Positions 43,556 to 53,126 of a stretch of DNA of 64,000 nucleotides are shown piece after piece. The stretch is from contig NZ_LMVK01000012.1 in assembly GCF_001541315.1 (NCBI RefSeq), forward strand, positions 496,001 through 560,000. Reading direction: 5' to 3'. A program made the translations under genes and the position numbers. The stretch's first letter is position 1. Every line of letters begins with the position of its first letter. This DNA comes from Agrobacterium tumefaciens str. B6 (GTDB taxonomy: Bacteria; Pseudomonadota; Alphaproteobacteria; Rhizobiales; Rhizobiaceae). Under the pieces are notes generated by a model that made no database searches, was not told where the DNA came from, and saw only the letters and a program-made list of their open reading frames with translations.

Positions 43556-44424
43556 TTGCGACGCGTTTCGCTCTCCCGGGCTTCCGCAACAAGCCAGTCC
43601 GATAATATGCGGGCCGGAGCGGTCATCTCTTCTGCTTCCATCAGCCAGTAATATTTCTCCGTATCGGCGGCCCGGTCGAAAAGCACGGTCAGTCGACCGT
43701 TGGCAATCTCGTCGTGAAGAAGCGCCGTCGGGCAAAGGCCGACGCCTTGTCCGGCTTTGAGTGCGGTCACGAGCAGATTGAAATCCGCGAAAACGGGGCC
43801 GGCATTATCGGGGAGGGATATCCCGTCGGCTGCGAACCAGTTCTGCCATGCCGTTTCGGTATCGTCATGTAGCAATTCCGCTCGCAACAGGCTGTCAACG
43901 TCGTCGAAAGGACCGAATTCGGCGGCATAGCTTGGCGCGCATGTCGGCCGGGTCTCAGCGCTAAAGAGAGCTACGGCATTTTCCCCGGAGACCACCCCAT
44001 GCCCTATGGTAAGATCGGCCGGCACTGCATGATGCGCTCCGGAATAGCTGATGGATACCTGGATATCCGGGTAAAGCGCCCGGAAGCGGGGCAGGCGGGG
44101 AGTCAGAAAATGCGCCACGACGGAGGGCAGGCTGGCAAGGCGGACGGTCATGCGGTCACGGCCGCAGCTGATCCGCTCTGCGCCGGAGGCGATCTGCCGC
44201 AGGCCTGACGAAACCGTAAGACCGAATTCCCGGCCGGCCGGGGTGAGCCTCACGCCTCTGGCATGCCGCTCGAACAGGGCCACGCCAAGCCAGGCCTCCA
44301 GATTGCGCACATGCTGGCTCACGGCAGCCGCCGTCATGCCGAGTTCCTGCCCGGCTAGAGAAAAACTCGTTCTTCTGGCGGCGGCTTCGAATGCGCGGAG
44401 GGGGGCAAGGGGAGGCAGCTTCAT
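43534..44424 (-). CDS. LysR-family transcriptional regulator
   Basis: A 296-residue LTTR. The N-terminal HTH reads PLRAFEAAARRTSFSLAGQELGMTAAAVSQHVRNLEAWLG, followed by LFERHARGVRLTPAGREF and a substrate-binding domain. This is the GcvA-like subgroup by its MKLPPLAPLRAFEAAAR opening. MKLPPL at 44424 is taken as the start. It is divergent from the DUF1989 gene with a 110-base shared promoter region, making that gene the likely target. Confidence 0.9.
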   Translation of the reverse strand: MKLPPLAPLRAFEAAARRTSFSLAGQELGMTAAAVSQHVRNLEAWLGVALFERHARGVRLTPAGREFGLTVSSGLRQIASGAERISCGRDRMTVRLASLPSVVAHFLTPRLPRFRALYPDIQVSISYSGAHHAVPADLTIGHGVVSGENAVALFSAETRPTCAPSYAAEFGPFDDVDSLLRAELLHDDTETAWQNWFAADGISLPDNAGPVFADFNLLVTALKAGQGVGLCPTALLHDEIANGRLTVLFDRAADTEKYYWLMEAEEMTAPARILSDWLVAEARESETRRNYSAATI

Positions 44425-44534
44425 GATTGCCAAGGCTAAGTCAGACTTGGCCTGAGCGCAAGAAAAACCCGTCTTGTCAGGCGGATATTCCTGACGCAAT
44501 TTCGCATCGGTATTTTCATCGCTCAGAGGATTTC

Positions 44535-45386
44535 ATGACCCCCATGCCCGTCGCCGAACCCGCTGACGCCGCTGCGCGCCGCGCCGTCCGTCCCGTTGTC
44601 GTTTATCCGAACGGCACGCTTGAGACGCCGGACCTCGCGCGCATGGCGCAGGCAAAGAATGGCATGGAAAAGATCGATGAGGTCATCGTGCCGCCGCGTG
44701 ACGGTCGCGCCTTTCATGTGCCGAAGGGACATTTCTTTCGCATCGTGAGCATTGAAGGTCCGCAGGTGGGAGACCTGAACCTCTGGAACGCCCATGATCT
44801 GACCGAGCGGTTTTTCAGCGGCAAGACCCGCGCCCTGCACGCCACCCACGTTTCGGTCGGCAATCGGCTTTGGAGCAACCTGCCATCGCTGCGGCCAATG
44901 GCGACCATCACGCACGACACGCTGTCATGGTATGGCTTCGACGAAGACGGCGGCGGCGTGCATGACGTGATCGGCACCCGCTGCGATCCCTATACCAACA
45001 GGCTTTTGAGCGGCGGCGACTATCACCATTGCTGTCATTCGAACCTGACGAATGCGCTCGCCGCGGCCAAGGGCCTGTCGTTCGCGGAGGCTGAGCCGCA
45101 TGTGCACGACGTGCTGAACGTGTTCATGTGCACGGGCTTTACCCGCGACACGCATCAATATTTCATGAAGGCGAGCCCGGTGCGGCCGGGAGATTATCTG
45201 GAGCTTTTTGCGGAGATCGATCTTATCGGCGCACTTTCCGCCTGCCCGGGCGGCGATTGCAGCGCCACGCATTCCAGCGATACGGCGGCCTGTTATCCGT
45301 TGAAGGTGGAGATATTCCGGCCGGATATGGCGGTGCTTGAAGGCTGGCCATGGCCGCAGAGGAATGCGTATCAGCCTGTGGAATGA
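44535..45386 (+). CDS. Urea carboxylase-associated family protein (DUF1989)
   Basis: A 283-residue protein with the DUF1989 core: VIVPPRDGRAFHVPKGHFFRIV, GDLNLWNAHDLTERF, THVSVGNRLWSNLPSLRPM, then HDVIGTRCDPYTNRL and HCCHSNLTNAL, rich in candidate metal ligands (His/Cys). Members UAAP1/UAAP2 of this family are carboxyguanidine deiminase subunits next to guanidine carboxylase. Here the gene stands alone beside a LysR regulator with no urea or guanidine carboxylase gene in view, so its substrate is open. MTPMPVAEP at 44535 is used as the start. Confidence 0.85.
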   Translation: MTPMPVAEPADAAARRAVRPVVVYPNGTLETPDLARMAQAKNGMEKIDEVIVPPRDGRAFHVPKGHFFRIVSIEGPQVGDLNLWNAHDLTERFFSGKTRALHATHVSVGNRLWSNLPSLRPMATITHDTLSWYGFDEDGGGVHDVIGTRCDPYTNRLLSGGDYHHCCHSNLTNALAAAKGLSFAEAEPHVHDVLNVFMCTGFTRDTHQYFMKASPVRPGDYLELFAEIDLIGALSACPGGDCSATHSSDTAACYPLKVEIFRPDMAVLEGWPWPQRNAYQPVE

Positions 45387-45403
45387 TGATAAGCACCACC
45401 GCC

Positions 45404-45513
45404 GTCATGCCGGACTAGATCCGGCATCCAGTCACGGCGCGTCGGCGCCGTAAGGATAGTCTTTGCGATCAAGGACTTGATCGCGCTGGACCCCGGATCC
45501 AGTCCGGGGTGAC
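45404..45513. repeat. Intergenic palindromic repeat element (RIME-like)
   Basis: Inverted 28-nt arms at 45404-45431 and 45486-45513 match at 23 of 28 positions (core CCGGACT-GATCCGG). Each arm is itself a hairpin (TGCCGGA / TCCGGCA and CCCCGGA / TCCGGGG). It fills the space between the convergent DUF1989 and HIT genes. It is similar in architecture to the element at 3986-4101. Confidence 0.65.
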
Positions 45514-45563
45514 GATCTGCGGAAGCTGCGGTTTTGCCAGACGCGTTGGCGTCTTGGCACGCA

Positions 45564-45995
45564 TCACGAAGCAAGCGCAGCCTTTATCTTCGCCGCGTGG
45601 GCCTTCAGTACCTCGCCATCGGCCATCACGCCGGAATGCGGCTTCAACGGCTCGCCTTCCTTGCGCGGAATGACGTGGAAATGCAGATGGAAAACGGTCT
45701 GTCCGGCCGCCGGCTCATTGAACTGGGCGACGAAGACGCCGTCTGCATCGAAGGCTTCCTTGGCCGCGACGGCCAGTTTCTGCACCACGGGAATTGTCCT
45801 TGCCAGAACCTCGGGGTCGGCATCGAGCAGATTGCGCGAGCCGGTCTTGGGAACGACGAGCAGATGGCCGGGGGCCTGCGGCATCACATCCATGAAAGCA
45901 AGCGTATGCTCGTCTTCGTAAAGCTTGTGGCTCGGAATTTCGCCACGCAGGATTTTTGCGAAGATATTGTTGTCGTCATAGGCGCTGGCCGTCAT
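45564..45995 (-). CDS. HIT-family nucleotide hydrolase
   Basis: A 143-residue Hint-branch HIT protein. The histidine triad is H103-L-H105-F-H107 (QTVFHLHFHVIP). The N-terminal NNIFAKILRGEIPSHKLYEDEHTLAFMDVMPQAPGHLLVVPK is typical. Such enzymes hydrolyse nucleoside phosphoramidates or related adenylates. The start ATG 45995 has GAGGAGA upstream. It is the last gene of the ridA-glpQ-acetyltransferase-HIT cluster, 22 bases after the acetyltransferase stop. Confidence 0.9.
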   Translation of the reverse strand: MTASAYDDNNIFAKILRGEIPSHKLYEDEHTLAFMDVMPQAPGHLLVVPKTGSRNLLDADPEVLARTIPVVQKLAVAAKEAFDADGVFVAQFNEPAAGQTVFHLHFHVIPRKEGEPLKPHSGVMADGEVLKAHAAKIKAALAS

Positions 45996-46017
45996 CGTGA
46001 TCTCTCCTCGTAGCGGA

Positions 46018-47211
46018 CTATACGTCCGGTTCCTGTCTCTCGCCCTTGCGGAAGGGCGTGTGTTCATCAAGATAATCGCCGATATGTTCGACCTCTTCGC
46101 GTTCGCGCTGAAGATAATCGGCAATGGCGCGGCGCAGGCCCGGATGGGCGATGAAATGCGCCGAATGGGTGGTCACCGGCACGTAACCACGCGCCAGCTT
46201 GTGCTCGCCCTGGGCGCCCGCTTCCACCCGTTTCAACCCCTTCGCCAGCGCAAAATCGATTGCCTGATGGTAACAGACCTCGAAATGCAGGAAGGGATGA
46301 TCCTCGATGCAGCCCCAATGGCGACCATAAAGCGCATCCGAGCCTATGAAGTTGATTGCCCCCGCAATATAGCGCCCATCGCGTTTCGCCATCACCAGCA
46401 GCACATCATCGGCCATGCGCTCGCCGATCAGCGAATAGAACTCCCGCGTGAGATAAGGCCGGCCCCATTTGCGGCTGCCGGTATCCATGTAGAAGGCGAA
46501 GAACTGGTCCCAGATGTCTTCGGTGAGGTCGCTTCCGGTCAACCAGTCGATCTCGATACCGTGTTCCAGCGCCGCACGGCGTTCCTTTTTCAGCCCCTTT
46601 CGCTTGCGCGAAGAAAGGGCATCGAGAAAATCATCGTGGTCGCGATAGCCATCATTGATGAAGTGGAACTGTTGGTCTGTCCTGTGCAGGAAATCGCGGG
46701 GCAGAAGAGCAGACAGATCGTCTTCTTCGAGAAACGTGACATGGGCGGAAGAGACGCCGATCTTTTCGGTCACCTGGGCGAGGCCGGAGGCAAGAAGCGG
46801 TTTAAAGCGCGTTTCGTCCACCGCTTCGGAAACGAGCAGGCGTGGCCCGGTTGCCGGCGTGAAGGGCACCGAGCATTGCAGCTTCGGATAATAGTGGCCG
46901 CCGGCCCGCTCGAAAGCATCCGCCCAGCCGTGGTCGAAGACGTATTCGCCCTTGCTGTGGTTTTTCAGATAGGCCGGCACTGCGCCGACGAGCACACCGG
47001 AGGCATTTTCGAGAAGAAGATGGTGGCCAAGCCAGCCGGTCTTGGCTGTCGCTGACCCTGACTCTTCCATGGATGATAAAAATTCATGGGAGATAAAAGG
47101 GTTGTAGTATTTTCCTGATGTATTGCGCGATGTTCCGGAAAGCCGTTTCCAGCTTTCCGGATCGATATCCCCAAAGGATTGCGCAATGCTGATGGAATAG
47201 TCTTCTGTCAT
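46018..47211 (-). CDS. GNAT-like N-acetyltransferase (FemAB-like, DUF482/PF04339)
   Basis: A 397-residue protein of the PF04339 family: PFISHEFLSSMEESGSATAKTGWLGHHLLLE, AVPAYLKNHSKGEYVFDHGWADAFERAGG, FLDALSSRKRKGLKKERRAALEHGI, and a C-terminal acyltransferase half with INFIGSDALYGRHWGCIEDHPFLHFEVCYHQAIDFA. The acceptor is unknown. Its ATG overlaps the stop of the phosphodiesterase gene by four bases. Confidence 0.88.
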   Translation of the reverse strand: MTEDYSISIAQSFGDIDPESWKRLSGTSRNTSGKYYNPFISHEFLSSMEESGSATAKTGWLGHHLLLENASGVLVGAVPAYLKNHSKGEYVFDHGWADAFERAGGHYYPKLQCSVPFTPATGPRLLVSEAVDETRFKPLLASGLAQVTEKIGVSSAHVTFLEEDDLSALLPRDFLHRTDQQFHFINDGYRDHDDFLDALSSRKRKGLKKERRAALEHGIEIDWLTGSDLTEDIWDQFFAFYMDTGSRKWGRPYLTREFYSLIGERMADDVLLVMAKRDGRYIAGAINFIGSDALYGRHWGCIEDHPFLHFEVCYHQAIDFALAKGLKRVEAGAQGEHKLARGYVPVTTHSAHFIAHPGLRRAIADYLQREREEVEHIGDYLDEHTPFRKGERQEPDV

Positions 47212-47948
47212 GCCGTCGCGGATGGGTTCTCTCTAGGGTCGAAACCTTCGAATGTCATCTGGTCCGCATATTTATAGGTAGTCTCGCGCGCATTTTCATC
47301 CCTGACCGTCCAGGTAATCACCGGAAGCCCGAGTTTTCTTTGCGCCTCGATAAAGCTGTTGGGCAGATGACCCCAATGATAGGAAATGAAATCGAGCCCC
47401 AGCTGCATCGCTTCATCATGTTTGAAGAAGTCTTCCGGCTTGTCGCCTTCGGCGGTGAGGCCCAGCGGCCAGGGTGAACCCGCAGCCTTCAGGTCCTTCA
47501 GCAGGTGATGGTCGAAGCTCATCAGCGCCACATGGCCCTTATAGCCTTCGAGGTCCTCCAGAACCGCCTCGGCAAAACCGTCATCGACGCCTTCGCCGGC
47601 ACGGCCCTTGAGCTCGATCACCAGCGGCACCTTGCCGGCGCAGAGCGCCAGAAGCTGCTTGAGGATAGGCACGCGGTCCTTGGTCTGCCCGACGGCAAGA
47701 AGGGACAGCTCGGCCGATGTGCGTTCGCGCACGTCGCCCTTGATGCCCGTCAGGCGGGCCATGTCGTCGTCGTGAAAAATCACCGGAACGCTGTCGGCTG
47801 CCAGCTGAACGTCGCATTCGATGGCGAAACCGGCCTCGATGGCGCGGGAAAAGGCGGAAAGCGTGTTTTCCCAGACCGCCTTGTTGAGATCATGATAACC
47901 GCGATGGGCGACAGGCTCAGCCGTCAGCCAGGAAAGCTTGAGCGTCAT
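47208..47948 (-). CDS. Glycerophosphodiester phosphodiesterase
   Basis: A 246-residue GDPD-family enzyme that releases glycerol-3-phosphate from glycerophosphodiesters. Active-site residues: H15-R16 (VAHRGYHD), E27-N28 (WENTLSAF), E44-x-D46 (IECDVQLA), H59 (VIFHDDD) and a late E-L-K (LVIELKGRAG). No signal peptide, so it should be cytoplasmic. Four-base ATGA overlaps with both the upstream ridA and the downstream acetyltransferase gene indicate a tight operon. Confidence 0.92.
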   Translation of the reverse strand: MTLKLSWLTAEPVAHRGYHDLNKAVWENTLSAFSRAIEAGFAIECDVQLAADSVPVIFHDDDMARLTGIKGDVRERTSAELSLLAVGQTKDRVPILKQLLALCAGKVPLVIELKGRAGEGVDDGFAEAVLEDLEGYKGHVALMSFDHHLLKDLKAAGSPWPLGLTAEGDKPEDFFKHDEAMQLGLDFISYHWGHLPNSFIEAQRKLGLPVITWTVRDENARETTYKYADQMTFEGFDPRENPSATA

Positions 47949-48415
47949 ACGTCGATTTCCACGATGGCGTCGATTTCGACTGATGCGTTGAAGGGCAGGC
48001 AGGCCATGCCGACGGCGGCGCGGGCATGTTTGCCGGCATCACCGAGAACATTGGCGAGAAGATTGGAGGCGCCATTGATGACGAGATGCTGTTCCACGAA
48101 CTCCGGAACCGAGGCAACAAAGCCATTCAGCTTGATGACACGGCGGATTTTCGAGAGGTCACCATTCAAAGCGGCCTTGACCTGTGCGAGAATGTTGACG
48201 GCGCATAATTCGGCCGCGCGCTGGGCGCCTGGCACGTCGACATCGCGGCCAACGAGGCCCGTCACCGCAATCTTGCCTGATTCCATCGGCAGTTGACCCG
48301 ATACATAAAGAAGATTGCCGCTGATGGTGAACGGAACGTAGTTTGCGGCTGGCGCCGCGGCGACGGGAAGCGTGAAGCCAAGTTCCTTGAGGCGGCCTTC
48401 GATGACGTCCGACAT
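47945..48415 (-). CDS. RidA (YjgF/YER057c/UK114) family protein
   Basis: A 156-residue protein of the longer RidA-like subgroup (canonical RidA is about 128 residues). The motifs are LYVSGQLPMESGKIAVTGLVGRDVDVPGAQRAAELCAVNILAQVKAAL and VRVIKLNGFVASVPEFVEQHLVINGASNLLANVLG. The C-terminal arginine that binds carboxylate in canonical RidA (usually in an R-x-A-V) appears as HARAAVGMACLP. Enamine/imine hydrolysis is therefore plausible. It is the first gene of the minus-strand operon and divergent from the EipB-like gene. Confidence 0.88.
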   Translation of the reverse strand: MSDVIEGRLKELGFTLPVAAAPAANYVPFTISGNLLYVSGQLPMESGKIAVTGLVGRDVDVPGAQRAAELCAVNILAQVKAALNGDLSKIRRVIKLNGFVASVPEFVEQHLVINGASNLLANVLGDAGKHARAAVGMACLPFNASVEIDAIVEIDV

Positions 48416-48531
48416 TTTCGTCTCCGGTTTTGTTGTAAATCCTTCAAGAATCCGGCATTCAGAAGATGTTGATCCAAAAGCCGGGCGGTTGCTTGTACAA
48501 TATGAGCGGCGAGTCCAACAGGAGATATTGC

Positions 48532-49374
48532 ATGTTTGTCAGGACGCTTGGTTTCGTTGCCGCAACAGGGCTTATGACCGGCCTGTCAAGCGCTGCCAAT
48601 GCCTTGCCCGTCACGGTTCCGGATCTCGTCGCCCACCGCGCCGTCTACGATCTCGAACTCAAGGATGCGTCGGATCGCTCCGGCATCGAGGGCATGACCG
48701 GCCGCATGGTCTATGAATTCACCGGCTCATCCTGTCAGGGTTACAAGACCGATTTCCGTTTCGTGACGCAGATCAACACCGGCGACGCCGTGCGCATGAC
48801 CGACCAGCAGACCACGACTTTCGAAGACCTTGCCGCGAAGAAATTCACCTTCGAGACCAAATCCTACACCGACGACAAGCTGGACAAGGAAGTGCAGGGG
48901 GCCGCAACCGACAGCACCGAGGGCGTGAAGGTCGATCTGACCCGGCCGGATGCCCGCCAGATCAGTCTCGTCGCCAGCGAATTCCCGACACAGCACATGT
49001 TTCAGGTCATCGAACATGCGAAACAGGGAAAGCGCATTTTCGAATCCCGGATATTCGACGGTTCTGATGATGGCGACGAAAGCCTGATCACCTCCACGCT
49101 GGTCGGCAAGTCGCAAATGCCGAAGGATGGCGATGCCGACGCCGGCAAGGCGGGCGAATTCGCCAAGGCTGCCTTCTGGCCGGTAACGATCGCCTATTAC
49201 AACGACAAGACCGGCACTGACGCCCTGCCGATCTACCGCATGTCGTTCAAGCTTTACGAAAACGGAATCACCCGCGATCTGACGATGGATTACGGCGATT
49301 TCGTCCTGACGGGAAAGCTTGCGAAGCTCGATATTCTCAAGCCCGAAACCTGCGAAAACAAGCCGGTTCGCTGA
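48532..49374 (+). CDS. EipB-like periplasmic envelope protein (DUF1849)
   Basis: A 280-residue protein with a signal peptide (VRTLGFVAATGLMTGLSSAANA, cleavage near 24). The mature part opens VTVPDLVAHRAVYDLELKD and continues as DUF1849 (GRMVYEFTGSSCQGYKTDFRF, PIYRMSFKLYENGITRDLTMDYGDF). The two cysteines C68 and C274 match the conserved disulfide of Brucella EipB, which folds as a beta-spiral and supports envelope integrity. AGGAGA precedes ATG 48532; an upstream in-frame ATG at 48466 is not used. It is divergent from ridA. Confidence 0.9.
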   Translation: MFVRTLGFVAATGLMTGLSSAANALPVTVPDLVAHRAVYDLELKDASDRSGIEGMTGRMVYEFTGSSCQGYKTDFRFVTQINTGDAVRMTDQQTTTFEDLAAKKFTFETKSYTDDKLDKEVQGAATDSTEGVKVDLTRPDARQISLVASEFPTQHMFQVIEHAKQGKRIFESRIFDGSDDGDESLITSTLVGKSQMPKDGDADAGKAGEFAKAAFWPVTIAYYNDKTGTDALPIYRMSFKLYENGITRDLTMDYGDFVLTGKLAKLDILKPETCENKPVR

Positions 49375-49566
49375 AACGCGGCTATTTCGCCGGTTTTTTC
49401 GCATAAATGCTTGCATTTTCACGCGGGCGACTGTATGCGGCTCACCATTCCACACGCGAAGCTTGGGATGTTCCGGGAGAAATCCGGTCCGTTCCGCCCG
49501 GTGGTGTCGATGAAAATCGGCGCTGTTCGCTTCGCGGGGGTTAAACCGGAAAAGGAGTAACAAGGC

Positions 49567-50334
49567 ATGGCATTGCCCGATTTTTCTATGCGTCAGCTTC
49601 TGGAAGCTGGTGTTCACTTCGGCCACCAGACGCACCGCTGGAACCCGAAGATGAAGCCGTACATCTTCGGCGATCGTAACAACATCCACATCATCGACCT
49701 GGCTCAGACCGTTCCGATGCTGTCGCGCGCCCTTCAGGTCGTGTCCGACACCGTTGCCCGTGGCGGCCGCGTTCTGTTCGTCGGCACCAAGCGTCAGGCG
49801 TCCGAAATCATCGCCGACAGCGCAAAGCGTTCGGCCCAGTACTACGTCAACTCCCGCTGGCTCGGCGGCATGATGACCAACTGGAAGACCATTTCGAACT
49901 CGATCCAGCGTCTGCGCAAGGTTGACGAAATCCTGAACTCGGAAGGCTCCGGCTACTCCAAGAAGGAACGCCTGAACCTTGAGCGCGAGCGCGAAAAGCT
50001 TGAAAAGGCTCTCGGCGGTATCCGCGATATGGGCGGCGTTCCGGACCTGATGTTCATCATCGACACCAACAAGGAAAAGATCGCGATCGAAGAAGCCAAG
50101 CGTCTTGGCATTCCGGTCGTTGCGATCATCGACAGCAACTGCGACCCGGACCATATCGACTACCCGATCCCGGGTAACGACGATGCTTCGCGCGCCATCT
50201 CGCTCTACTGCGACCTGATTGCCCGCGCTGCCATCGACGGTATTGCCCGTCAGCAGGGTGCTTCCGGCCGCGACATCGGCGCTTCTGAAGAAGCTCCGAT
50301 CGAGCCCGCTCTCGAAGACGAGGCTGGCGCCTGA
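49567..50334 (+). CDS. rpsB: 30S ribosomal protein S2
   Basis: A 255-residue S2. Signature motifs are [65 protein letters not shown] and [31 protein letters not shown] short acidic C-terminal tail ([15 protein letters not shown]) follows. AAGGAGTAACAAGGC precedes the ATG. It heads the translation/lipid cluster, with a strong hairpin before tsf. Confidence 0.98.
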   Translation: MALPDFSMRQLLEAGVHFGHQTHRWNPKMKPYIFGDRNNIHIIDLAQTVPMLSRALQVVSDTVARGGRVLFVGTKRQASEIIADSAKRSAQYYVNSRWLGGMMTNWKTISNSIQRLRKVDEILNSEGSGYSKKERLNLEREREKLEKALGGIRDMGGVPDLMFIIDTNKEKIAIEEAKRLGIPVVAIIDSNCDPDHIDYPIPGNDDASRAISLYCDLIARAAIDGIARQQGASGRDIGASEEAPIEPALEDEAGA

Positions 50335-50694
50335 TTTAGGCCCTGTCTGGCGGCGATTTCTTAATCGCCGTCTCCTCGACCAGGATATGACAAGGCCGTC
50401 AAAGACCTTCAATGGGTTGACGGCCTTGTTCGTTTCAAGCGCTCCGCCACGTTTTTTGGAAACCGCTGGCGTCTGACGTGGTTGAAACGCAAGGCAGTCT
50501 TCATAACGCTGTCACACTTCGGCGGCACCCATCATTTCGATGTATGGAGACGCCGCAGCACTTGGGAATGCGCATGCCCCTTTCCTGAAATCCTCTTCGG
50601 TTTCAAAGGGTGTGCGGCCGGGTACAGTCATCACCCAGAACTTCGGCACGGCAAATTCCGCCGGCTGACCGATCGAACCGATAAGAGGCAAACA
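50335..50694 (+). other. Spacer between rpsB and tsf
   Basis: 360 bases. Two hairpins lie near the rpsB end: CGGCGATT-TCTT-AATCGCCG (50351-50370) and the stronger one at 50390-50429 listed as a terminator. The remaining 250 bases hold no supported gene; an open frame from 50482 continuous with tsf has no conserved sequence before MTEITAAM. A tsf promoter or leader is expected here. Confidence 0.45.
50390..50436 (+). terminator. Strong hairpin after rpsB
   Basis: 13-bp perfect stem ACAAGGCCGTCAA / TTGACGGCCTTGT with a 14-base loop, followed by TCGTTT. Likely partial termination between rpsB and tsf; the tail is not a pure T-run. Confidence 0.55.
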
Positions 50695-51621
50695 ATGACC
50701 GAAATCACAGCCGCAATGGTGAAGGAACTGCGCGAGAAGTCTGGCGCAGGCATGATGGACTGCAAGAAGGCTCTTGCTGAGACCAATGGCGACATGGAAG
50801 CGGCGATCGACTGGCTGCGCGCCAAGGGCATCGCAAAGGCCGACAAGAAGTCCGGCCGTACGGCTGCCGAAGGTCTGGTCGGCGTTGCCACCATGGGTCA
50901 CAAGGCTGTTGTTGTCGAGCTGAACTCCGAAACCGACTTCGTTGCCCGCAACGATGCGTTCCAGGACCTCATCCGCGGTATCGCCCAGGTTGCCCTCACC
51001 ACCGACGGCACCGTTGACGCTGTTTCCGCTGCGACCTATCCGGCAACCGGCAAGTCCGTTTCCGACAGCATCAAGGACGCGATCGCGACGATCGGTGAAA
51101 ACATGACGCTGCGCCGCTCGGCTGCACTCGAAGTGCCGCACGGTGTTGTTGCGACCTACATCCACAACGCTGCCGGCGACGGCATCGGCAAGCTCGGCGT
51201 TCTCGTTGCCCTGAAGTCGGACGGCGACAAGGCCGTTCTGAACTCGATCGGCCGCCAGGTTGCCATGCACATCGCTGCGACCAACCCGCTCGCCATCCGC
51301 GCTGAAGAAGTCGACGCTGCCGTGGCCGAGCGCGAGCGCAACGTCTTCATCGAACAGGCCCGCGAATCCGGCAAGCCGGAAGCCATCATCGAAAAGATGG
51401 TTGATGGCCGCATGCGCAAGTTCTTCGAAGAAGTCGCCCTTCTGTCGCAGGCTTTCGTCATCAACCCCGACATCACTGTCGGCGCTGCCGTCAAGGAAGC
51501 CGAAAAGGAAGCCGGCGCGGCTATCGAAGTGACGGGCATGGTTCGCCTGCTGCTCGGCGAAGGCGTCGAGAAGGAAGAAAGCGATTTCGCAGCAGAAGTC
51601 GCCGCAGTCGCCAAGGGCTGA
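50695..51621 (+). CDS. tsf: Elongation factor Ts
   Basis: A 308-residue guanine-nucleotide exchange factor of EF-Tu. It starts [52 protein letters not shown] with the TDVPF-equivalent region as [17 protein letters not shown]. The two core subdomains and C-terminal module are complete. AAGAGGC lies before ATG 50695; the open frame begins upstream but without conservation. Standard rpsB-tsf-pyrH-frr order. Confidence 0.98.
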   Translation: MTEITAAMVKELREKSGAGMMDCKKALAETNGDMEAAIDWLRAKGIAKADKKSGRTAAEGLVGVATMGHKAVVVELNSETDFVARNDAFQDLIRGIAQVALTTDGTVDAVSAATYPATGKSVSDSIKDAIATIGENMTLRRSAALEVPHGVVATYIHNAAGDGIGKLGVLVALKSDGDKAVLNSIGRQVAMHIAATNPLAIRAEEVDAAVAERERNVFIEQARESGKPEAIIEKMVDGRMRKFFEEVALLSQAFVINPDITVGAAVKEAEKEAGAAIEVTGMVRLLLGEGVEKEESDFAAEVAAVAKG

Positions 51622-51718
51622 TTATATTTACCCAATCTTGGGAAAACGGGAGGGCATCGCGTGACAACGCGGTGCCCTTCGTGTATCCGCGTTTCGGTTA
51701 CATTTCCGAGGAGTCATG

Positions 51719-52441
51719 ATGTCTTCCAAGCCGATCTACAAACGTGTTCTTCTCAAGGCTTCCGGCGAAGCCCTTATGGGCGATCAGGGTTTCGGTATCG
51801 ATGTGGCGGTTGGAGACCGTATCGCCTCCGATATTGCCGAGGCGAGGGCGATGGGCGTTGAAGTCGGCGTTGTCGTCGGCGGTGGCAATATTTTCCGCGG
51901 CGTTGCCGTGGCGTCCAAGGGCGGTGATCGCGTTACCGGCGACCATATGGGCATGCTGGCCACCGTCATCAACGCGCTGGCGCTCGCAACCTCCCTGCGC
52001 AAGCTCAGCATTGACACCGTCGTTCTGTCCGCAATTGCGATGCCGGAAATCTGTGAGAGCTTCTCGCAGCGTGCAGCGCTCCACCATCTGGCGCAGGGCC
52101 GTGTGGTGATTTTTGCCGGCGGCACGGGCAACCCCTTCTTCACAACCGATTCCGCTGCAGCGCTGCGCGCCGCGGAAATGGGCGCGGAAGCAATCTTCAA
52201 GGGCACCCAGGTGGACGGCATCTATTCCGCCGATCCGAAAAAGGACCCGACAGCCACCCGTTTCGACGAGCTGACCCACAGCGAAGTGCTCGGCAAGGGA
52301 CTGGCGGTCATGGATATCGCAGCTGTCGCGCTTGCCCGCGAGAATCACATCCCGATCATTGTTTTCTCGATCCACGAGAAGGGCGGTTTCGCGCAGATAT
52401 TGACCGGCGGTGGCCGCAAGACCATCGTGCACGACAAGTAA
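51719..52441 (+). CDS. pyrH: Uridylate kinase
   Basis: A 240-residue hexameric UMP kinase of the amino-acid kinase fold. Motifs: [48 protein letters not shown], and [26 protein letters not shown]. The two ATGs at 51716 and 51719 are both possible; GAGGAG is better spaced for 51719 ([10 protein letters not shown]). It supplies UDP for nucleotide and sugar synthesis. Confidence 0.97.
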   Translation: MSSKPIYKRVLLKASGEALMGDQGFGIDVAVGDRIASDIAEARAMGVEVGVVVGGGNIFRGVAVASKGGDRVTGDHMGMLATVINALALATSLRKLSIDTVVLSAIAMPEICESFSQRAALHHLAQGRVVIFAGGTGNPFFTTDSAAALRAAEMGAEAIFKGTQVDGIYSADPKKDPTATRFDELTHSEVLGKGLAVMDIAAVALARENHIPIIVFSIHEKGGFAQILTGGGRKTIVHDK

Positions 52442-52503
52442 TCAAAAAAGACGCCGCCCCCTGGGCGAATTCCGGCCACAGCCGACAGAGACGGAGTATC
52501 AAG

Positions 52504-53061
52504 ATGAGTGGTATTGACCTCAACGATATCAAGCGCCGCATGGATGGCGCCATCAACGCATTCAAGAGCGATATCGCATCGCTGCGCACCGGCCGGGCTT
52601 CGGCAAACATTCTCGATCCGGTCACCATTGAAGCTTACGGTTCGCGTGTGCCGCTCAACCAGGTCGCAAACATCACGGTTCCGGAGCCGCGGATGCTCGG
52701 GGTCAACATCTGGGACAAGTCGATGGTCAATGCCGTCGATCGCGCGATCCGCGAATCCAATCTCGGCCTCAACCCGATCGTCGATGGTCAGAACCTCAGA
52801 ATTCCGCTGCCTGAACTGAACGAAGAGCGCCGCAAGTCGCTCGTCAAGGTCGCTCATGATTATGCCGAAAAGTCCAAGGTCGCGATTCGCCATGTGCGCC
52901 GCGACGGCATGGATGGTCTGAAAAAAGCCGAAAAGGATGGTGACATCGGTCAGGACGAAAGCCGTGGACAGTCGGAAAAGGTGCAGAAAATGACCGACGA
53001 CACGATTTCGGAAATTGACCGCTTGCTTGCCGAGAAGGAAAAGGAAATCATGCAGGTCTGA
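52504..53061 (+). CDS. frr: Ribosome recycling factor
   Basis: A 185-residue RRF that, with EF-G, splits the post-termination ribosome. It reads [53 protein letters not shown] and then [49 protein letters not shown] (helical domain). The length matches the family. 62 bases after pyrH. Confidence 0.98.
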   Translation: MSGIDLNDIKRRMDGAINAFKSDIASLRTGRASANILDPVTIEAYGSRVPLNQVANITVPEPRMLGVNIWDKSMVNAVDRAIRESNLGLNPIVDGQNLRIPLPELNEERRKSLVKVAHDYAEKSKVAIRHVRRDGMDGLKKAEKDGDIGQDESRGQSEKVQKMTDDTISEIDRLLAEKEKEIMQV

Positions 53062-53126
53062 TATCGCTTGCGATAGACCTGTATTTTATTCGTTTTAATT
53101 CCGCGCTGCCCTGTTACTGGATCGAT

